Positions 17,435-27,205 are shown, numbered from the stretch's first letter. The stretch: 64,000 nt of DNA from Maribacter polysaccharolyticus (GCF_028882255.1 NZ_JARBUY010000005.1:310001-374000), one strand, 5' to 3'. The notes: generated by a model from the sequence alone, not told the origin. Made by a program: numbers and translations.

Positions 17435-17797
17435 ATGAAAAAAATATTGATTGTTGATGATGAACCGAATATTGTAATGACCTTGGAATATGCTTTCAAA
17501 AAAAAGAATTTTGAAGTGTTTATCGCAAGGGATGGCGGAGAAGCAATGCAGATATTGGAAAACAACATTCCCGATGTGGTCCTATTGGATATCATGATGC
17601 CCAATGTAGATGGCTTTCAAACCTTGGACCATATTAAGAACAGTGCGTTGTTAAAGGATACCAAAGTGGTATTCCTTTCCGCAAAAAATAAAGTTTCAGA
17701 TATTGAAAAAGGCTTAAAACTCGGAGCTGACAAATACTTGACCAAGCCGTTTTCGATAAAAAAGATAGTTTCAGAAATACTAGGACTGCTTAATTAA
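17435..17797 (+). CDS. Single-domain response regulator (receiver only)
   Basis: A 120-residue receiver domain with the acidic pocket at Asp8/Asp9, phospho-acceptor Asp52 (VVLLDIMMPN), a switch Ser in FLSAK and the conserved Lys in LTKPFS. I chose the ATG at 17435 over a TTG six bases earlier; it starts 19 bases after the kinase stop. Unlike proteobacterial CrbR/CbrB, there is no DNA-binding output domain, so the signal must pass to another protein by contact or phosphotransfer. Candidates in the block are the InsA-like HTH protein or a distant regulator. Confidence 0.9.
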   Translation: MKKILIVDDEPNIVMTLEYAFKKKNFEVFIARDGGEAMQILENNIPDVVLLDIMMPNVDGFQTLDHIKNSALLKDTKVVFLSAKNKVSDIEKGLKLGADKYLTKPFSIKKIVSEILGLLN

Positions 17798-17848
17798 CAA
17801 CTGGTTTTGTGTGCAAACAACACCTATGTCTAATTAATGTAAGTTATA

Positions 17849-18073
17849 ATGAAATTACGTCTTAATCCTTTGGCATCGGATATACTTATCTGTATATATG
17901 CCATAGTGTCCCTTTACCTACGTTTTAAGTATGAAAGTGAAACGGCCATCAGTCCCATGAACTCCATTGTTATGGGCATCTGTTTCGTAACGATCCTTTG
18001 GGTATTGATTAAACTAGAGATCCTTAACCCCAATTGGTTTGGTCTGTTCAATACCTCAAAAACCAAGTCATGA
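17849..18073 (+). CDS. Small hypothetical membrane protein upstream of prpE
   Basis: A 74-residue protein with two predicted helices (about 10-26 and 38-58). Its stop overlaps the ATG of the propionyl-CoA synthetase gene by 4 bases (ATGA at 18070-18073), which implies coupled translation and supports it as a real gene. No family was recognised. Position between the response regulator and the acyl-CoA synthetase suggests membrane-related regulation or a transporter accessory, which is a guess. Confidence 0.65.
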   Translation: MKLRLNPLASDILICIYAIVSLYLRFKYESETAISPMNSIVMGICFVTILWVLIKLEILNPNWFGLFNTSKTKS

Positions 18074-19962
18074 GATATCGGGAATTCTACCAACAGAGCC
18101 TTGAGAATCCGGAAGCATTCTGGAAAGCGCAAGCGCACGAACTGCAATGGTACCACAAACCGGAAAACATACTTACCAACGATGGGAATGACCACCCCCA
18201 GTGGTTCATCGACGGTAAATTGAATCTGTGTTATCTATGCATAGACCAACATATAGAAGAGGGTTTCGGAAGGCAGAATGCCATTATTTATGATTCTCCG
18301 GTTACCAACACCAAAGAAATCATTACCTACAATCGACTGCATAAAGAGGTATCGAAATTAGCCGGGGCCTTAAAGGATTTAGGACTCGAAAAAGGTGATA
18401 CCGCCCTTATTTATATGCCGATGATCCCACAGGCCGTATATGCCATGTTGGCCTGCGTACGGATCGGGGTTATCCATTCCGTGGTCTTTGGAGGCTTCGC
18501 CCCCCATGAATTGGCCATAAGAATCGATGATTGTACCCCAAAGGTCATAATTACGGCATCGAGCGGTATAGAGATAGACCGCATCATACCCTATAAACCT
18601 TATGTTGACAAAGCCATTACAATGGCCTCGCACAAACCGGAAAACGTTATACTATTCCAAAGGCATTTAGGGGCTGCAACGCCGGTAAAACCCTATGATA
18701 TCGATTACTTGGAAGCCGTTAAAAATGCCCTGCCCGCCGAACCGATCGAGGTGGCTTCCAACCATCCGTCCTATATTCTGTACACCTCCGGAACTACGGG
18801 AAAACCCAAAGGAATCGTTAGGGACACCGGAGGTTATGCCACGGCCCTCAAATTTTCAATGAAGTACGTTTATGGGGTAAATGCCGGGGATGTATTTTGG
18901 GCCGCAAGCGATGTAGGTTGGGTCGTAGGCCATAGTTACATCGTTTATGGCCCGTTGTTGAATAGGAACACCACCGTTCTTTTTGAAGGAAAACCTATCA
19001 GAACCCCCGATGCATCCACTTTTTGGAGGGTCATTAGCGAATATAGGGTCAAGGTAATGTTTACGGCACCCACAGCCATAAGGGCGATTAAAAAAGAAGA
19101 CCCCAAGGGGGAAATGATACGTGGCTATGACCTTTCCTGCCTTAAATATCAATTTTTAGCCGGGGAACGTTGCGATGTTTCCACACTGAAATGGACGGAG
19201 GAAAACCTAAAGGTCCCGGTCATTGACCATTGGTGGCAGACCGAGTCCGGTTGGCCGATGCTGGCCAATATGGTAGGTGTGGAATTGGCCAAAGTAAAAC
19301 CGGGTTCAGCTACTTTTCCGGTCTGTGGGTACGACATTCAAATAGTAAATGGATCGGGGGATGTCCTAGGACCGAATTCCGAAGGATATGTTACCGTTAA
19401 ATTACCCTTACCTCCGGGTAATCTGAGAACTATTTGGCGAAACCCCGAGCGGTTCAAGGCCGGTTATCTAGAACGTTTTCCCGGCTACTATTTTTCGGGT
19501 GACGGAGGGTTTAAGGACGAAGATGGCTATGTTTACATAACGGGAAGGGTCGATGATGTCATCAATGTTGCCGGACACAGATTATCTACCGCGGAAATGG
19601 AAGAAATCGTCGCTTCCCATCCTCAAGTGGCCGAATGTGCCGTCATTGGTATACAGGATGACCTTAAGGGCCAAATTCCCTTGGCATTGGCCGTTACCAA
19701 AGCCGGTAATGAAATTGCGGAATCGGTCATTCAAAGTGAGATAATCAAAGAAGTAAGAAGTCAAATCGGACCCGTAGCAGGCTTAAAACAGGTCATACTG
19801 GTAAGCCGATTGCCCAAAACCCGCTCCGGGAAGATCTTGCGGAAATTATTGCGGGGAATTGCCGATAATGAAGACATCAGTATCCCTTCTACCATAGATG
19901 ACCCAAAGATCATAGATGAAATAGCACAAGTATATAAAACACATAAAATCGGATCCATTTAA
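18070..19962 (+). CDS. prpE: Propionyl-CoA synthetase (acyl-CoA synthetase, PrpE type)
   Basis: A 630-residue AMP-forming ligase that makes propionyl-CoA from propionate, ATP and CoA. The P-loop reads YTSGTTGKPKGIVRDTGGYA; the VRD..GGYA ending separates PrpE from Acs. The A8/hinge region GRVDDVINVAGHRLSTAEME and the C-terminal TRSGKILRKL (Lys588, the usual acetylation-regulated Lys) are intact. The ATG at 18070 overlaps the stop of the small membrane gene; an earlier in-frame TTG at 18034 would lie within that gene and is not needed. Acs follows after 12 bases. It could also accept acetate to some extent. Confidence 0.86.
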   Translation: MRYREFYQQSLENPEAFWKAQAHELQWYHKPENILTNDGNDHPQWFIDGKLNLCYLCIDQHIEEGFGRQNAIIYDSPVTNTKEIITYNRLHKEVSKLAGALKDLGLEKGDTALIYMPMIPQAVYAMLACVRIGVIHSVVFGGFAPHELAIRIDDCTPKVIITASSGIEIDRIIPYKPYVDKAITMASHKPENVILFQRHLGAATPVKPYDIDYLEAVKNALPAEPIEVASNHPSYILYTSGTTGKPKGIVRDTGGYATALKFSMKYVYGVNAGDVFWAASDVGWVVGHSYIVYGPLLNRNTTVLFEGKPIRTPDASTFWRVISEYRVKVMFTAPTAIRAIKKEDPKGEMIRGYDLSCLKYQFLAGERCDVSTLKWTEENLKVPVIDHWWQTESGWPMLANMVGVELAKVKPGSATFPVCGYDIQIVNGSGDVLGPNSEGYVTVKLPLPPGNLRTIWRNPERFKAGYLERFPGYYFSGDGGFKDEDGYVYITGRVDDVINVAGHRLSTAEMEEIVASHPQVAECAVIGIQDDLKGQIPLALAVTKAGNEIAESVIQSEIIKEVRSQIGPVAGLKQVILVSRLPKTRSGKILRKLLRGIADNEDISIPSTIDDPKIIDEIAQVYKTHKIGSI

Positions 19963-19974
19963 AACCAGAATAAA

Positions 19975-21882
19975 ATGAGTAACTATCACATTAAACACTT
20001 AGAAGAATACTATCAAGTTTATAGAAAATCCGTCCGGAATCCGGAGGGTTTTTGGGAAGAAATCGCAGAGGAACATTTCATTTGGCGTAAAAAATGGGAC
20101 AAGGTGCTGGAATGGGATTTCTCCAAACCGGAGATTAAATGGTTCCAAGGTGCCCAATTGAATATTACCGAAAATTGTATCGACAGGCATTTACCGACAC
20201 GAAGAAACAAAACCGCCATTCTATTCGAACCTAATGACCCAAAGGAAAAAGCCTTGCATATTACCTACGGGCAGTTATTCGAGAAAGTATGTAAAATGGC
20301 CAATGTGCTAAAATCCCTAGGGGTAAAAAAAGGAGACCGGGTGTGTATTTACCTGCCGATGATCCCGGAACTTACCTATGCCGTTTTGGCCTGTGCAAGG
20401 ATCGGGGCCATACATTCCGTAGTATTCGCAGGTTTTTCATCGAATGCCCTTGCCACAAGGATCAAAGATTCGGATTGCACAATGGCCATTACTTCCGATG
20501 GTTCGTATAGGGGAAATAAATCGATCGACCTAAAAGGCATTGTAGATAAGGCTTTGGAAGAATGTCCTGGCGTTAAGAACGTATTGGTGGTCAAACGCAC
20601 CAATAGTAACATTGAGATGGTCAAAGGAAGGGACAAATGGCTCGCCCCCCTAATGGAAGAGGCCTATGGCGATTGCGAAGCTGAAATCATGAATGCGGAA
20701 GACCCCCTGTTCATTCTTTATACCTCGGGATCCACCGGTAAACCCAAGGGTATGGTACATACCTGTGGGGGGTATATGGTGTATACCGCCTACACCTTCA
20801 AGAACATCTTTCAGTATCGGGAAGAAGATGTGTATTGGTGTACGGCCGATATCGGGTGGATAACAGGGCACTCCTATATCGTTTATGGTCCCTTGGCCAA
20901 TGGTGCGACTTCGATAATGTTCGAAGGCGTGCCCTCCTACCCCGATTTTGGCCGTTTTTGGGAAGTTGTGGAAAAACATAAGGTAAATCAGTTCTATACC
21001 GCTCCCACGGCTATCAGGGCCTTAGCGAAAGAAAATTTGGACTACCTCGAAAAGTATGATCTATCCTCATTAAAGGTTTTGGGTTCTGTGGGTGAACCGA
21101 TCAACGAAGAAGCATGGCATTGGTACAACAACAATGTGGGCAAAAAAAAGAGTCCGATCGTAGATACTTGGTGGCAAACGGAGACAGGGGGGATCATGAT
21201 TTCCCCAATACCCTATGTCACACCTACAACACCCACTTTTGCCACTTTACCCTTTATTGGCATTCAGCCCGCATTAATGGATGAGGCCGGCAATGAAATA
21301 AAAGGCAACCAAGTAGAAGGTCGATTGTGCATCAAATTCCCCTGGCCTTCCATGGCAAGGACCATTTGGGGAAACCATGATCGCTACCGGGATACGTACT
21401 TTTCGGCTTTCAAAAACATGTATTTCACGGGGGACGGTGCCAATAGGGATGCCGTAGGATATTACAGGATCACGGGCCGTGTCGATGATGTGATCATCGT
21501 TTCAGGCCATAATTTGGGTACCGCTCCTATAGAAGATGCCATTAATGAGCACCAAGCCGTTGCGGAATCGGCCATCGTAGGATTTCCACATGACGTTAAA
21601 GGAAATGCACTTTATGGATTCGTGATCCTCAAGGAGACCGGTGAAAGTCGTGATAGGGACAATGTACGTAATGAGATCAACCAACAGATTACCGAGCTGA
21701 TCGGCCCAATCGCTAAATTGGATAAAATCCAATTTGTAACGGGATTGCCAAAAACCCGAAGTGGAAAGATCATGCGACGTATTTTACGTAAAATAGCCAG
21801 TAATGACACCGCTAACCTAGGGGATACCAGTACATTATTGAATCCTGAAGTGGTTAAGGAAATCATGGATAACGCACTATAA
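19975..21882 (+). CDS. acs: Acetyl-CoA synthetase
   Basis: A 635-residue AMP-forming acetate-CoA ligase. Visible motifs are the P-loop YTSGSTGKPKGMVHT, VYWCTADIGWITGHSY, the TWWQTETGG substrate-pocket motif, GRVDDVIIVSGHNLGTAPIE and the C-terminal TRSGKIMRRI in which Lys598 corresponds to the reversibly acetylated Lys of other Acs enzymes. It lies 12 bases after prpE and ends the operon at a strong terminator. Together with the CrbS-like kinase upstream it forms the acetate-scavenging arm of the block. Confidence 0.93.
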   Translation: MSNYHIKHLEEYYQVYRKSVRNPEGFWEEIAEEHFIWRKKWDKVLEWDFSKPEIKWFQGAQLNITENCIDRHLPTRRNKTAILFEPNDPKEKALHITYGQLFEKVCKMANVLKSLGVKKGDRVCIYLPMIPELTYAVLACARIGAIHSVVFAGFSSNALATRIKDSDCTMAITSDGSYRGNKSIDLKGIVDKALEECPGVKNVLVVKRTNSNIEMVKGRDKWLAPLMEEAYGDCEAEIMNAEDPLFILYTSGSTGKPKGMVHTCGGYMVYTAYTFKNIFQYREEDVYWCTADIGWITGHSYIVYGPLANGATSIMFEGVPSYPDFGRFWEVVEKHKVNQFYTAPTAIRALAKENLDYLEKYDLSSLKVLGSVGEPINEEAWHWYNNNVGKKKSPIVDTWWQTETGGIMISPIPYVTPTTPTFATLPFIGIQPALMDEAGNEIKGNQVEGRLCIKFPWPSMARTIWGNHDRYRDTYFSAFKNMYFTGDGANRDAVGYYRITGRVDDVIIVSGHNLGTAPIEDAINEHQAVAESAIVGFPHDVKGNALYGFVILKETGESRDRDNVRNEINQQITELIGPIAKLDKIQFVTGLPKTRSGKIMRRILRKIASNDTANLGDTSTLLNPEVVKEIMDNAL

Positions 21883-21913
21883 AACCGGTTAGGCCTTTGG
21901 TCCTAAACAACCG

Positions 21914-21949
21914 AAAACCGTTCTTGGGCAATGGCCGAAGAACGGTTTT
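21914..21949. terminator. Bidirectional terminator after acs
   Basis: A perfect 12-bp inverted repeat (AAAACCGTTCTT at 21914-21925 with its complement at 21938-21949), loop of 12, between the convergent acs and MFS genes. A/T tracts on both sides allow use on both strands. Confidence 0.85.
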
Positions 21950-21958
21950 CTTATTTGG

Positions 21959-23176
21959 TCAAGCCATGAGTTTGGCCTTTTTGGAAATCCGCTTTTGCGT
22001 AATCAGAAAAATAGCAAGGGACAACATCCCGCATATCGCCAAGCCCATAAACATGGGCAACACGGTCTCATTGATAAAGCTACCCACAAAAGCGGCTATG
22101 GGAATGGAAAGCAAAGTGGAGATAAAACCGGTAATCGCAGCACCGATACCGGCAATATGGCCGATAGGCTCCATGGCAATGGAACGGAAATTCCCCCACA
22201 TAAAGCCCAGACAGAAAAATTGTAGGGATAAAAATACGACCAATACGATGATATCGGGGTTTGCGGAATTCCAAAATAATACCACATACAACAAGGCAAT
22301 CGTACTGAACAGGGATAAGGCCGTCAAGGATAGTTTCCGCATCCCAAATTTCAATACCAAGGTACCATTCAAAAAGGTCGATAATCCAATGGATACGGAC
22401 AATCCTGCAAAAATGAACGGAAATGCTTCCTTAAGGCCGTAAATATCTTCGAAAATATGCTGGGAAGCACTGAGATACACCAAAAATGACCCGGTGATCA
22501 ACCCGGATATCATGGTAAACGCAATGGTTTCCTTAAACTTGGATAATTCCTTTACCCCATCCACAAAAATATGACTCGAAAAGGGGATCTTATATTCAGG
22601 ATGAAGGGTTTCGGGTTGACGTTTCCAAAACCAAACGGATACCACCAAAGCCATAATCAGTTGCACATAAAATATGGCCTGCCATCCGAAAACCCCCATA
22701 ACCCCCTTGCCAATCGCCGGTGCGACCACAGGGACCAAAATAAAAAAGGCGGTAACGAAAGACATCACCTTTGCCATATAATCCCCCTTATAGGTATCCC
22801 GGATGATGGAAATACTTATGGTCCGTGCTGCGGACAATCCGATTCCTTGGAGTATCCTACCGACAATCATCCACTCCAATGAAGGTGCCCAAAGGCATAG
22901 GATACTGGCCACGGTAAAAACACTGAAACCCAAATAAACCATAGGTTTTCTGCCAAACGTATCGGACAAAGGCCCAAAAAACAATTGACCGATGCCCAAT
23001 CCCAAGAAAATCATGGTGATCAATAATTGATGATCGGTAGAATCAAAACTATTTATAGCTATTCCTATATTAGAAAGTGCTGGTAATAAGGCATCTATTG
23101 CCAATGCAACAATAGACATCAGGGCCGCCATTAAGGCGACAAATTCAAAATTCGGTTTTTGGTTTCCCTCTTGCAT
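21959..23176 (-). CDS. Bcr/CflA-family multidrug efflux MFS transporter
   Basis: A 405-residue, 12-helix major facilitator protein of the drug:H+ antiporter-1 group (Bcr/CflA). Typical features are the helix 1 sequence IDALLPALSNIG, the loop 2-3 motif GPLSDTFGRKPMVYLG, and motif C-like sequence in helix 5 (VPVVAPAIGKGV). It would export small hydrophobic compounds; substrate unknown. It is transcribed alone, convergent with acs. A -7-like element lies only 5 bases before its ATG, so the transcript may be leaderless. Confidence 0.85.
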   Translation of the reverse strand: MQEGNQKPNFEFVALMAALMSIVALAIDALLPALSNIGIAINSFDSTDHQLLITMIFLGLGIGQLFFGPLSDTFGRKPMVYLGFSVFTVASILCLWAPSLEWMIVGRILQGIGLSAARTISISIIRDTYKGDYMAKVMSFVTAFFILVPVVAPAIGKGVMGVFGWQAIFYVQLIMALVVSVWFWKRQPETLHPEYKIPFSSHIFVDGVKELSKFKETIAFTMISGLITGSFLVYLSASQHIFEDIYGLKEAFPFIFAGLSVSIGLSTFLNGTLVLKFGMRKLSLTALSLFSTIALLYVVLFWNSANPDIIVLVVFLSLQFFCLGFMWGNFRSIAMEPIGHIAGIGAAITGFISTLLSIPIAAFVGSFINETVLPMFMGLAICGMLSLAIFLITQKRISKKAKLMA

Positions 23177-23180
23177 CGGG

Positions 23181-23188
23181 CAAAGGTA
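23181..23188 (-). promoter_or_regulatory. -7 element of the MFS gene
   Basis: TACCTTTG on the minus strand, exact match to TAnnTTTG. It ends 4 bases before the ATG (23176), so the transcript would begin at or next to the start codon. No clear -33 TTG was found. Confidence 0.4.
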
Positions 23189-23290
23189 GCCATATCCTTT
23201 TTAAATTTTCAGTAATAAAAATCAAATTAGTGCATCCGAAAACCGCGCTTTTTTGTGGGTATAATGATTGTAAATGTTTACCAAAGGCCG

Positions 23291-24832
23291 TTATAAAGGA
23301 ATATTACCGTGTTTCCTATCCGGCCGATTTACTTCTTTGCCCTCCAACATGCTAAAGGTCTTTATCAATTTACGCCTCGTATTTTCCGGGCGAATGACCT
23401 CATCTATAAACCCACGTCTTGCCGCCCTATAGGGGTGGGCGAATTTTTCGGCGTATTCCGCTTCCTTTTCCGCCAATTTGGCCATGGGATCCTCCGCTTC
23501 ATCGATTTCCCTTTTGAAAATTATCTCACTGGCCCCTTTTGCTCCCATCACTGCAATTTCCGCCGTAGGCCAGGCATAATTGAAATCGGCACCGATATGT
23601 TTGGAATTCATGACATCATAGGCCCCACCATAGGCCTTACGGGTAATTACGGTTACCCGTGGTACCGTAGCCTCACTTAATGCATACAACAACTTTGCCC
23701 CATGCACGATGATTCCATTCCATTCCTGATCGGTTCCCGGCAAGAACCCCGGGACATCCACCAATACCAAAAGCGGAATATTGAATGCGTCACAAAAACG
23801 GGTAAACCGAGCGGCTTTAATAGAACTTTTGACCCCCAATACCCCGGCCAGGAACATAGGTTGATTGGCGATGATACCGATACTCCTACCGGCCAACCGG
23901 GCAAAGCCCACAATCATGTTCTCGGCAAAATCCTTATGGATTTCGAAGAAAGAACCCTCATCAATGATCCCTTTGATCACCCCATGCATATCATAGGGTT
24001 TATTGGGGTTTTCCGGAATTATGTCCTTCAATACATTTCGTACCTCATCCTTTAATTCATAAGGGAGTTTTTGGGTGACCTCCTTATTGTTCTGCGGAAG
24101 GTAGCCCAGTAATTTTTTCAGGTCTTCCATACACTCCACATCATTGGCCGAGGTGCAATGGGCCACTCCCGATTTTGAGGCGTGGGTATTGGCCCCACCC
24201 AATTCTTCGGAAGTCACTTCCTCGTTGGTAACCGTTTTGACCACATTGGGTCCCGTCACGAACATATAGCTGGTTTGTTCTACCATTAAGGTAAAATCGG
24301 TCATTGCAGGGGAGTAAACCGCCCCTCCGGCACATGGACCCATAATTGCGGAAAGTTGGGGAATTACCCCTGAGGCCTGGACATTTCTATAAAAAATATC
24401 GGCATACCCCCCCAAGGAACGGACACCTTCCTGGATCCTGGCCCCTCCCGAATCATTCAGTCCGATAATGGGAGCACCGACTTTTACGGCCAAATCCATT
24501 ACTTTACAGATTTTTTCCGCGTGGGTTTCCGATAAAGCACCACCAAAAACCGTGAAATCCTGTGCGTATACATACACCAACCGGCCGTTTATCGTTCCGT
24601 ATCCCGTGACGACACCATCCCCGAAATACTGCTTCTTTTCCATACCGAAATCGGTAGATCGGTGTGTGACCAATACCCCCATTTCTTCGAACGACCCTTC
24701 ATCAAGCAGGTATTCGATACGCTCCCTTGCGGTCAGCTTTTTCTTGGCATGTTGTTTATCTATTCGCCTTTTACCACCACCTTTATGTGCTAAAGCCTCT
24801 CTTTCTTCCAGTTTTTTCAATCTTGGATCCAT
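23291..24832 (-). CDS. pccB: Propionyl-CoA carboxylase, carboxyltransferase (beta) subunit
   Basis: A 513-residue acyl-CoA carboxyltransferase. The [18 protein letters not shown] opening, [14 protein letters not shown] oxyanion region, [16 protein letters not shown] and the [11 protein letters not shown]-like [13 protein letters not shown] motif define the PccB/MmdA family. It transfers CO2 from carboxybiotin to propionyl-CoA. It is 3 bases from the biotin carboxylase gene, with a biotin carrier gene before that, so this copy belongs to an ATP-dependent carboxylase. The paralogue at 39983-41542 belongs to the Na+-pumping decarboxylase. Propionyl-CoA specificity is inferred from MeaB and PrpE nearby; other acyl-CoAs are possible. 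Confidence 0.87.
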   Translation of the reverse strand: MDPRLKKLEEREALAHKGGGKRRIDKQHAKKKLTARERIEYLLDEGSFEEMGVLVTHRSTDFGMEKKQYFGDGVVTGYGTINGRLVYVYAQDFTVFGGALSETHAEKICKVMDLAVKVGAPIIGLNDSGGARIQEGVRSLGGYADIFYRNVQASGVIPQLSAIMGPCAGGAVYSPAMTDFTLMVEQTSYMFVTGPNVVKTVTNEEVTSEELGGANTHASKSGVAHCTSANDVECMEDLKKLLGYLPQNNKEVTQKLPYELKDEVRNVLKDIIPENPNKPYDMHGVIKGIIDEGSFFEIHKDFAENMIVGFARLAGRSIGIIANQPMFLAGVLGVKSSIKAARFTRFCDAFNIPLLVLVDVPGFLPGTDQEWNGIIVHGAKLLYALSEATVPRVTVITRKAYGGAYDVMNSKHIGADFNYAWPTAEIAVMGAKGASEIIFKREIDEAEDPMAKLAEKEAEYAEKFAHPYRAARRGFIDEVIRPENTRRKLIKTFSMLEGKEVNRPDRKHGNIPL

Positions 24833-24835
24833 AAT

Positions 24836-26278
24836 CTATTGTCTTGGGGTTCTTAGGATTTTTTGGTCTTCCCTATATTTTTTCAACGCAATGATCGCGG
24901 CTATTCTGGCTTCCTCATGTGTTTTGGCCTTTAATACCTCTGGGGAATAATAATCCTTCACAAAGTGGGTATCGAATTTTCCGGTCCGAAAGGCATCATG
25001 TTCAAAAACAAATTTTCCAAAAGGCAAGGTAGTTTGCACCCCCCTGATCGTATATTCGCTAATGGCCTTCAACATCCTTTGGATGGCTTCATCCCTAGTT
25101 GCTGCGTATGTGATCAATTTGGACAACATTGGGTCATAATAGATCGGCACGTTCATACCCTCCTCAAAACCATTATCTACCCGAACCCCTTCACCTACGG
25201 GTAACTTGTACGTTTCCAAAGTACCAATACTCGGTAAGAAATCGTTCAAGGGATCCTCTGCGTATACCCGCAACTCCAGGGCATGCCCTTTTATCCTAAG
25301 ATCTTCCTGTTTCAATACCAAGGCCTCACCGCGGGCGACCCGAAGCTGTAGCTCGACCAAATCGACACCGGCAATCAGTTCACTCACCGGGTGCTCTACT
25401 TGTAGCCTTGTATTCATCTCCAAGAAATAAAAGTTGTGGTCCGCATCCAAAAGAAATTCGACGGTACCCGCTCCCAGATAATCACAGGCCTTGGCTACCT
25501 TAATGGCGGCGACACCCATTTTATTGCGAAGTTCCGGGGTTAAAACCGAGGAAGGAGCTTCTTCTATAACCTTTTGGTGCCTTCGTTGTATACTGCATTC
25601 CCGTTCAAAAAAATGAAGGATGTTACCATGACTGTCCGCCATTACCTGTATTTCGATATGCCTTGGGGATTTTACATATTTCTCAATAAAGACAGCCCCA
25701 TCCCCAAAGGCCGAAGTAGCTTCACTAATGGCCCTGGTCATTTGGGATCCAAGGTCCTTTTCTTTCTCCACCACCCGCATACCTTTGCCTCCCCCTCCGG
25801 CAGAAGCTTTGATCAAGATCGGAAATCCGATCTTCTTTGCGATTTCTTTCGCCTTTTCCACATCGGTAATGGCCTCATCTATTCCCGGGACCATGGGAAT
25901 ATCATATTTTTTGACGGCATCCTTGGCCGCCAATTTACTCCCCATTATCCGTATGGCCTTTGCCTTCGGACCAACAAATATGATATCGTTTTTTTCGACT
26001 TCTTCGGCAAATTCGGCATTCTCGCTTAAAAAGCCATACCCCGGATGTATGGCATCTACGTTTAATTTCTTGGCGATATCAATGATTTTCGGAATGACAA
26101 GATAGGATTCGTTCGAAGGTGGCCCACCAATACAGGCAGCTTCATCGGCAAACTTTACATGGGGAGCGTCCCTATCGGCAGTGGAATAGACCGCAACGGT
26201 CTTAATGCCCATTTTCTGGGCGGTCTTCATTACACGGATGGCAATTTCACCACGATTGGCCACTAAGATTTTTTTCAT
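24836..26278 (-). CDS. pccA: Biotin carboxylase subunit of acyl-CoA carboxylase
   Basis: A 480-residue ATP-grasp biotin carboxylase: KKILVANRGEIAIRV at the N-terminus, the Gly-rich ATP loop SAGGGGKGMRVV, and EMNTRLQVEHPVSE with the catalytic Glu/Arg. It carboxylates biotin with ATP and bicarbonate. The protein has no C-terminal biotin domain; the carrier is the separate gene 72 bases upstream. The order carrier-carboxylase-carboxyltransferase forms one operon. It could also serve acetyl-CoA carboxylase, but context with MeaB points to propionyl-CoA. Confidence 0.88.
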   Translation of the reverse strand: MKKILVANRGEIAIRVMKTAQKMGIKTVAVYSTADRDAPHVKFADEAACIGGPPSNESYLVIPKIIDIAKKLNVDAIHPGYGFLSENAEFAEEVEKNDIIFVGPKAKAIRIMGSKLAAKDAVKKYDIPMVPGIDEAITDVEKAKEIAKKIGFPILIKASAGGGGKGMRVVEKEKDLGSQMTRAISEATSAFGDGAVFIEKYVKSPRHIEIQVMADSHGNILHFFERECSIQRRHQKVIEEAPSSVLTPELRNKMGVAAIKVAKACDYLGAGTVEFLLDADHNFYFLEMNTRLQVEHPVSELIAGVDLVELQLRVARGEALVLKQEDLRIKGHALELRVYAEDPLNDFLPSIGTLETYKLPVGEGVRVDNGFEEGMNVPIYYDPMLSKLITYAATRDEAIQRMLKAISEYTIRGVQTTLPFGKFVFEHDAFRTGKFDTHFVKDYYSPEVLKAKTHEEARIAAIIALKKYREDQKILRTPRQ

Positions 26279-26350
26279 CTGTCTTTATATTTTTCTAGCT
26301 TATTGGAGTCTCTTTTATTGACGACGGTATAATGCGTTCGTAAGGGAAAC

Positions 26351-26836
26351 TTATTCGAATTCGATCAGCAATTGTTTTTTCTCAACGGCCTCTCCTTTAT
26401 TGACCGCTATGGACTTAATGGTTCCCGTACGGGGGGAAGCAATAACGTTTTCCATCTTCATGGCCTCCAAAATCAGCAAGGGATCTTCCTCCTTCACCGT
26501 CTGGCCGATGACCACATTGATTTCTAAAATAAGTCCGGGCATGGGTGCATGTATGGCGTCTATATTTTTGGTCGAACCTGTTGAGAATCCCATTTTGGCG
26601 ATCAATAGATCCAGGTCATCCGAAATGACCGTTTCGTAGGTACTGGTATTTACTTTTACGGTATATGTTTTGGTATTGAAATCCGAAGCAAGGATTTCGG
26701 CCAGAAAAGGTTTATGGTCCTTTAAAATGTGATACGCCGTACCGGAAGTAGGTAACGCATCCAAACTGGAAATATCCTGATCCGTGATGTTGAACGATAT
26801 ATCTTGGTTTACGTTTACTTTGAAGTTTTTATTCAT
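26351..26836 (-). CDS. Biotin carboxyl carrier protein of the acyl-CoA carboxylase
   Basis: A 161-residue carrier. Residues about 92-161 form a biotinyl domain with the LEAMKMEN motif, biotin on Lys127, preceded by the HAPMPGLI strand. The N-terminal 90 residues resemble the BT-like domain that docks carrier to carboxylase in PCC enzymes (residues around AYHILKDHKPFLAEIL). It is the first gene of the operon that continues with the carboxylase and carboxyltransferase. Confidence 0.87.
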   Translation of the reverse strand: MNKNFKVNVNQDISFNITDQDISSLDALPTSGTAYHILKDHKPFLAEILASDFNTKTYTVKVNTSTYETVISDDLDLLIAKMGFSTGSTKNIDAIHAPMPGLILEINVVIGQTVKEEDPLLILEAMKMENVIASPRTGTIKSIAVNKGEAVEKKQLLIEFE

Positions 26837-27062
26837 ATTCGGTCTGGTTTTTCTTTTTTGTATGACTAATGGTTATGACATATAGGCAATCGATAACGTA
26901 ACCCTTTCCTAGGTTTTTCCTTAAAGGGAGAATTACCGACTTTATATATCTGAATTGACCAAGTCCCCGATTAACCCTACCCTTTTTTTTCCATTCATCG
27001 TTCGTTCTTATTTCCCGAAAAAGTACTAACAAGTATAACTATAAAAAAAGAAACTAAAAATG

Positions 27063-27130
27063 AATTTTATCATTAATTGACAAAATTCGACGCCTTTTCT
27101 TTCCCTTCTTTCATTAGGGATGATAAAATT
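27063..27130. repeat. 11-bp inverted repeat in the pcc-meaB spacer
   Basis: AATTTTATCAT at 27063-27073 is the exact reverse complement of ATGATAAAATT at 27120-27130; the arms are separated by 46 bases. This could be a pair of binding sites for a dimeric regulator shared by the two divergent units. Confidence 0.45.
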
Positions 27131-27205
27131 TTAAATTATTGAAAATACACGGGAATTGACGCGTATAAAAACCGATCTTAATTATGGTGCTTTTGGCTTT
27201 ATGCC

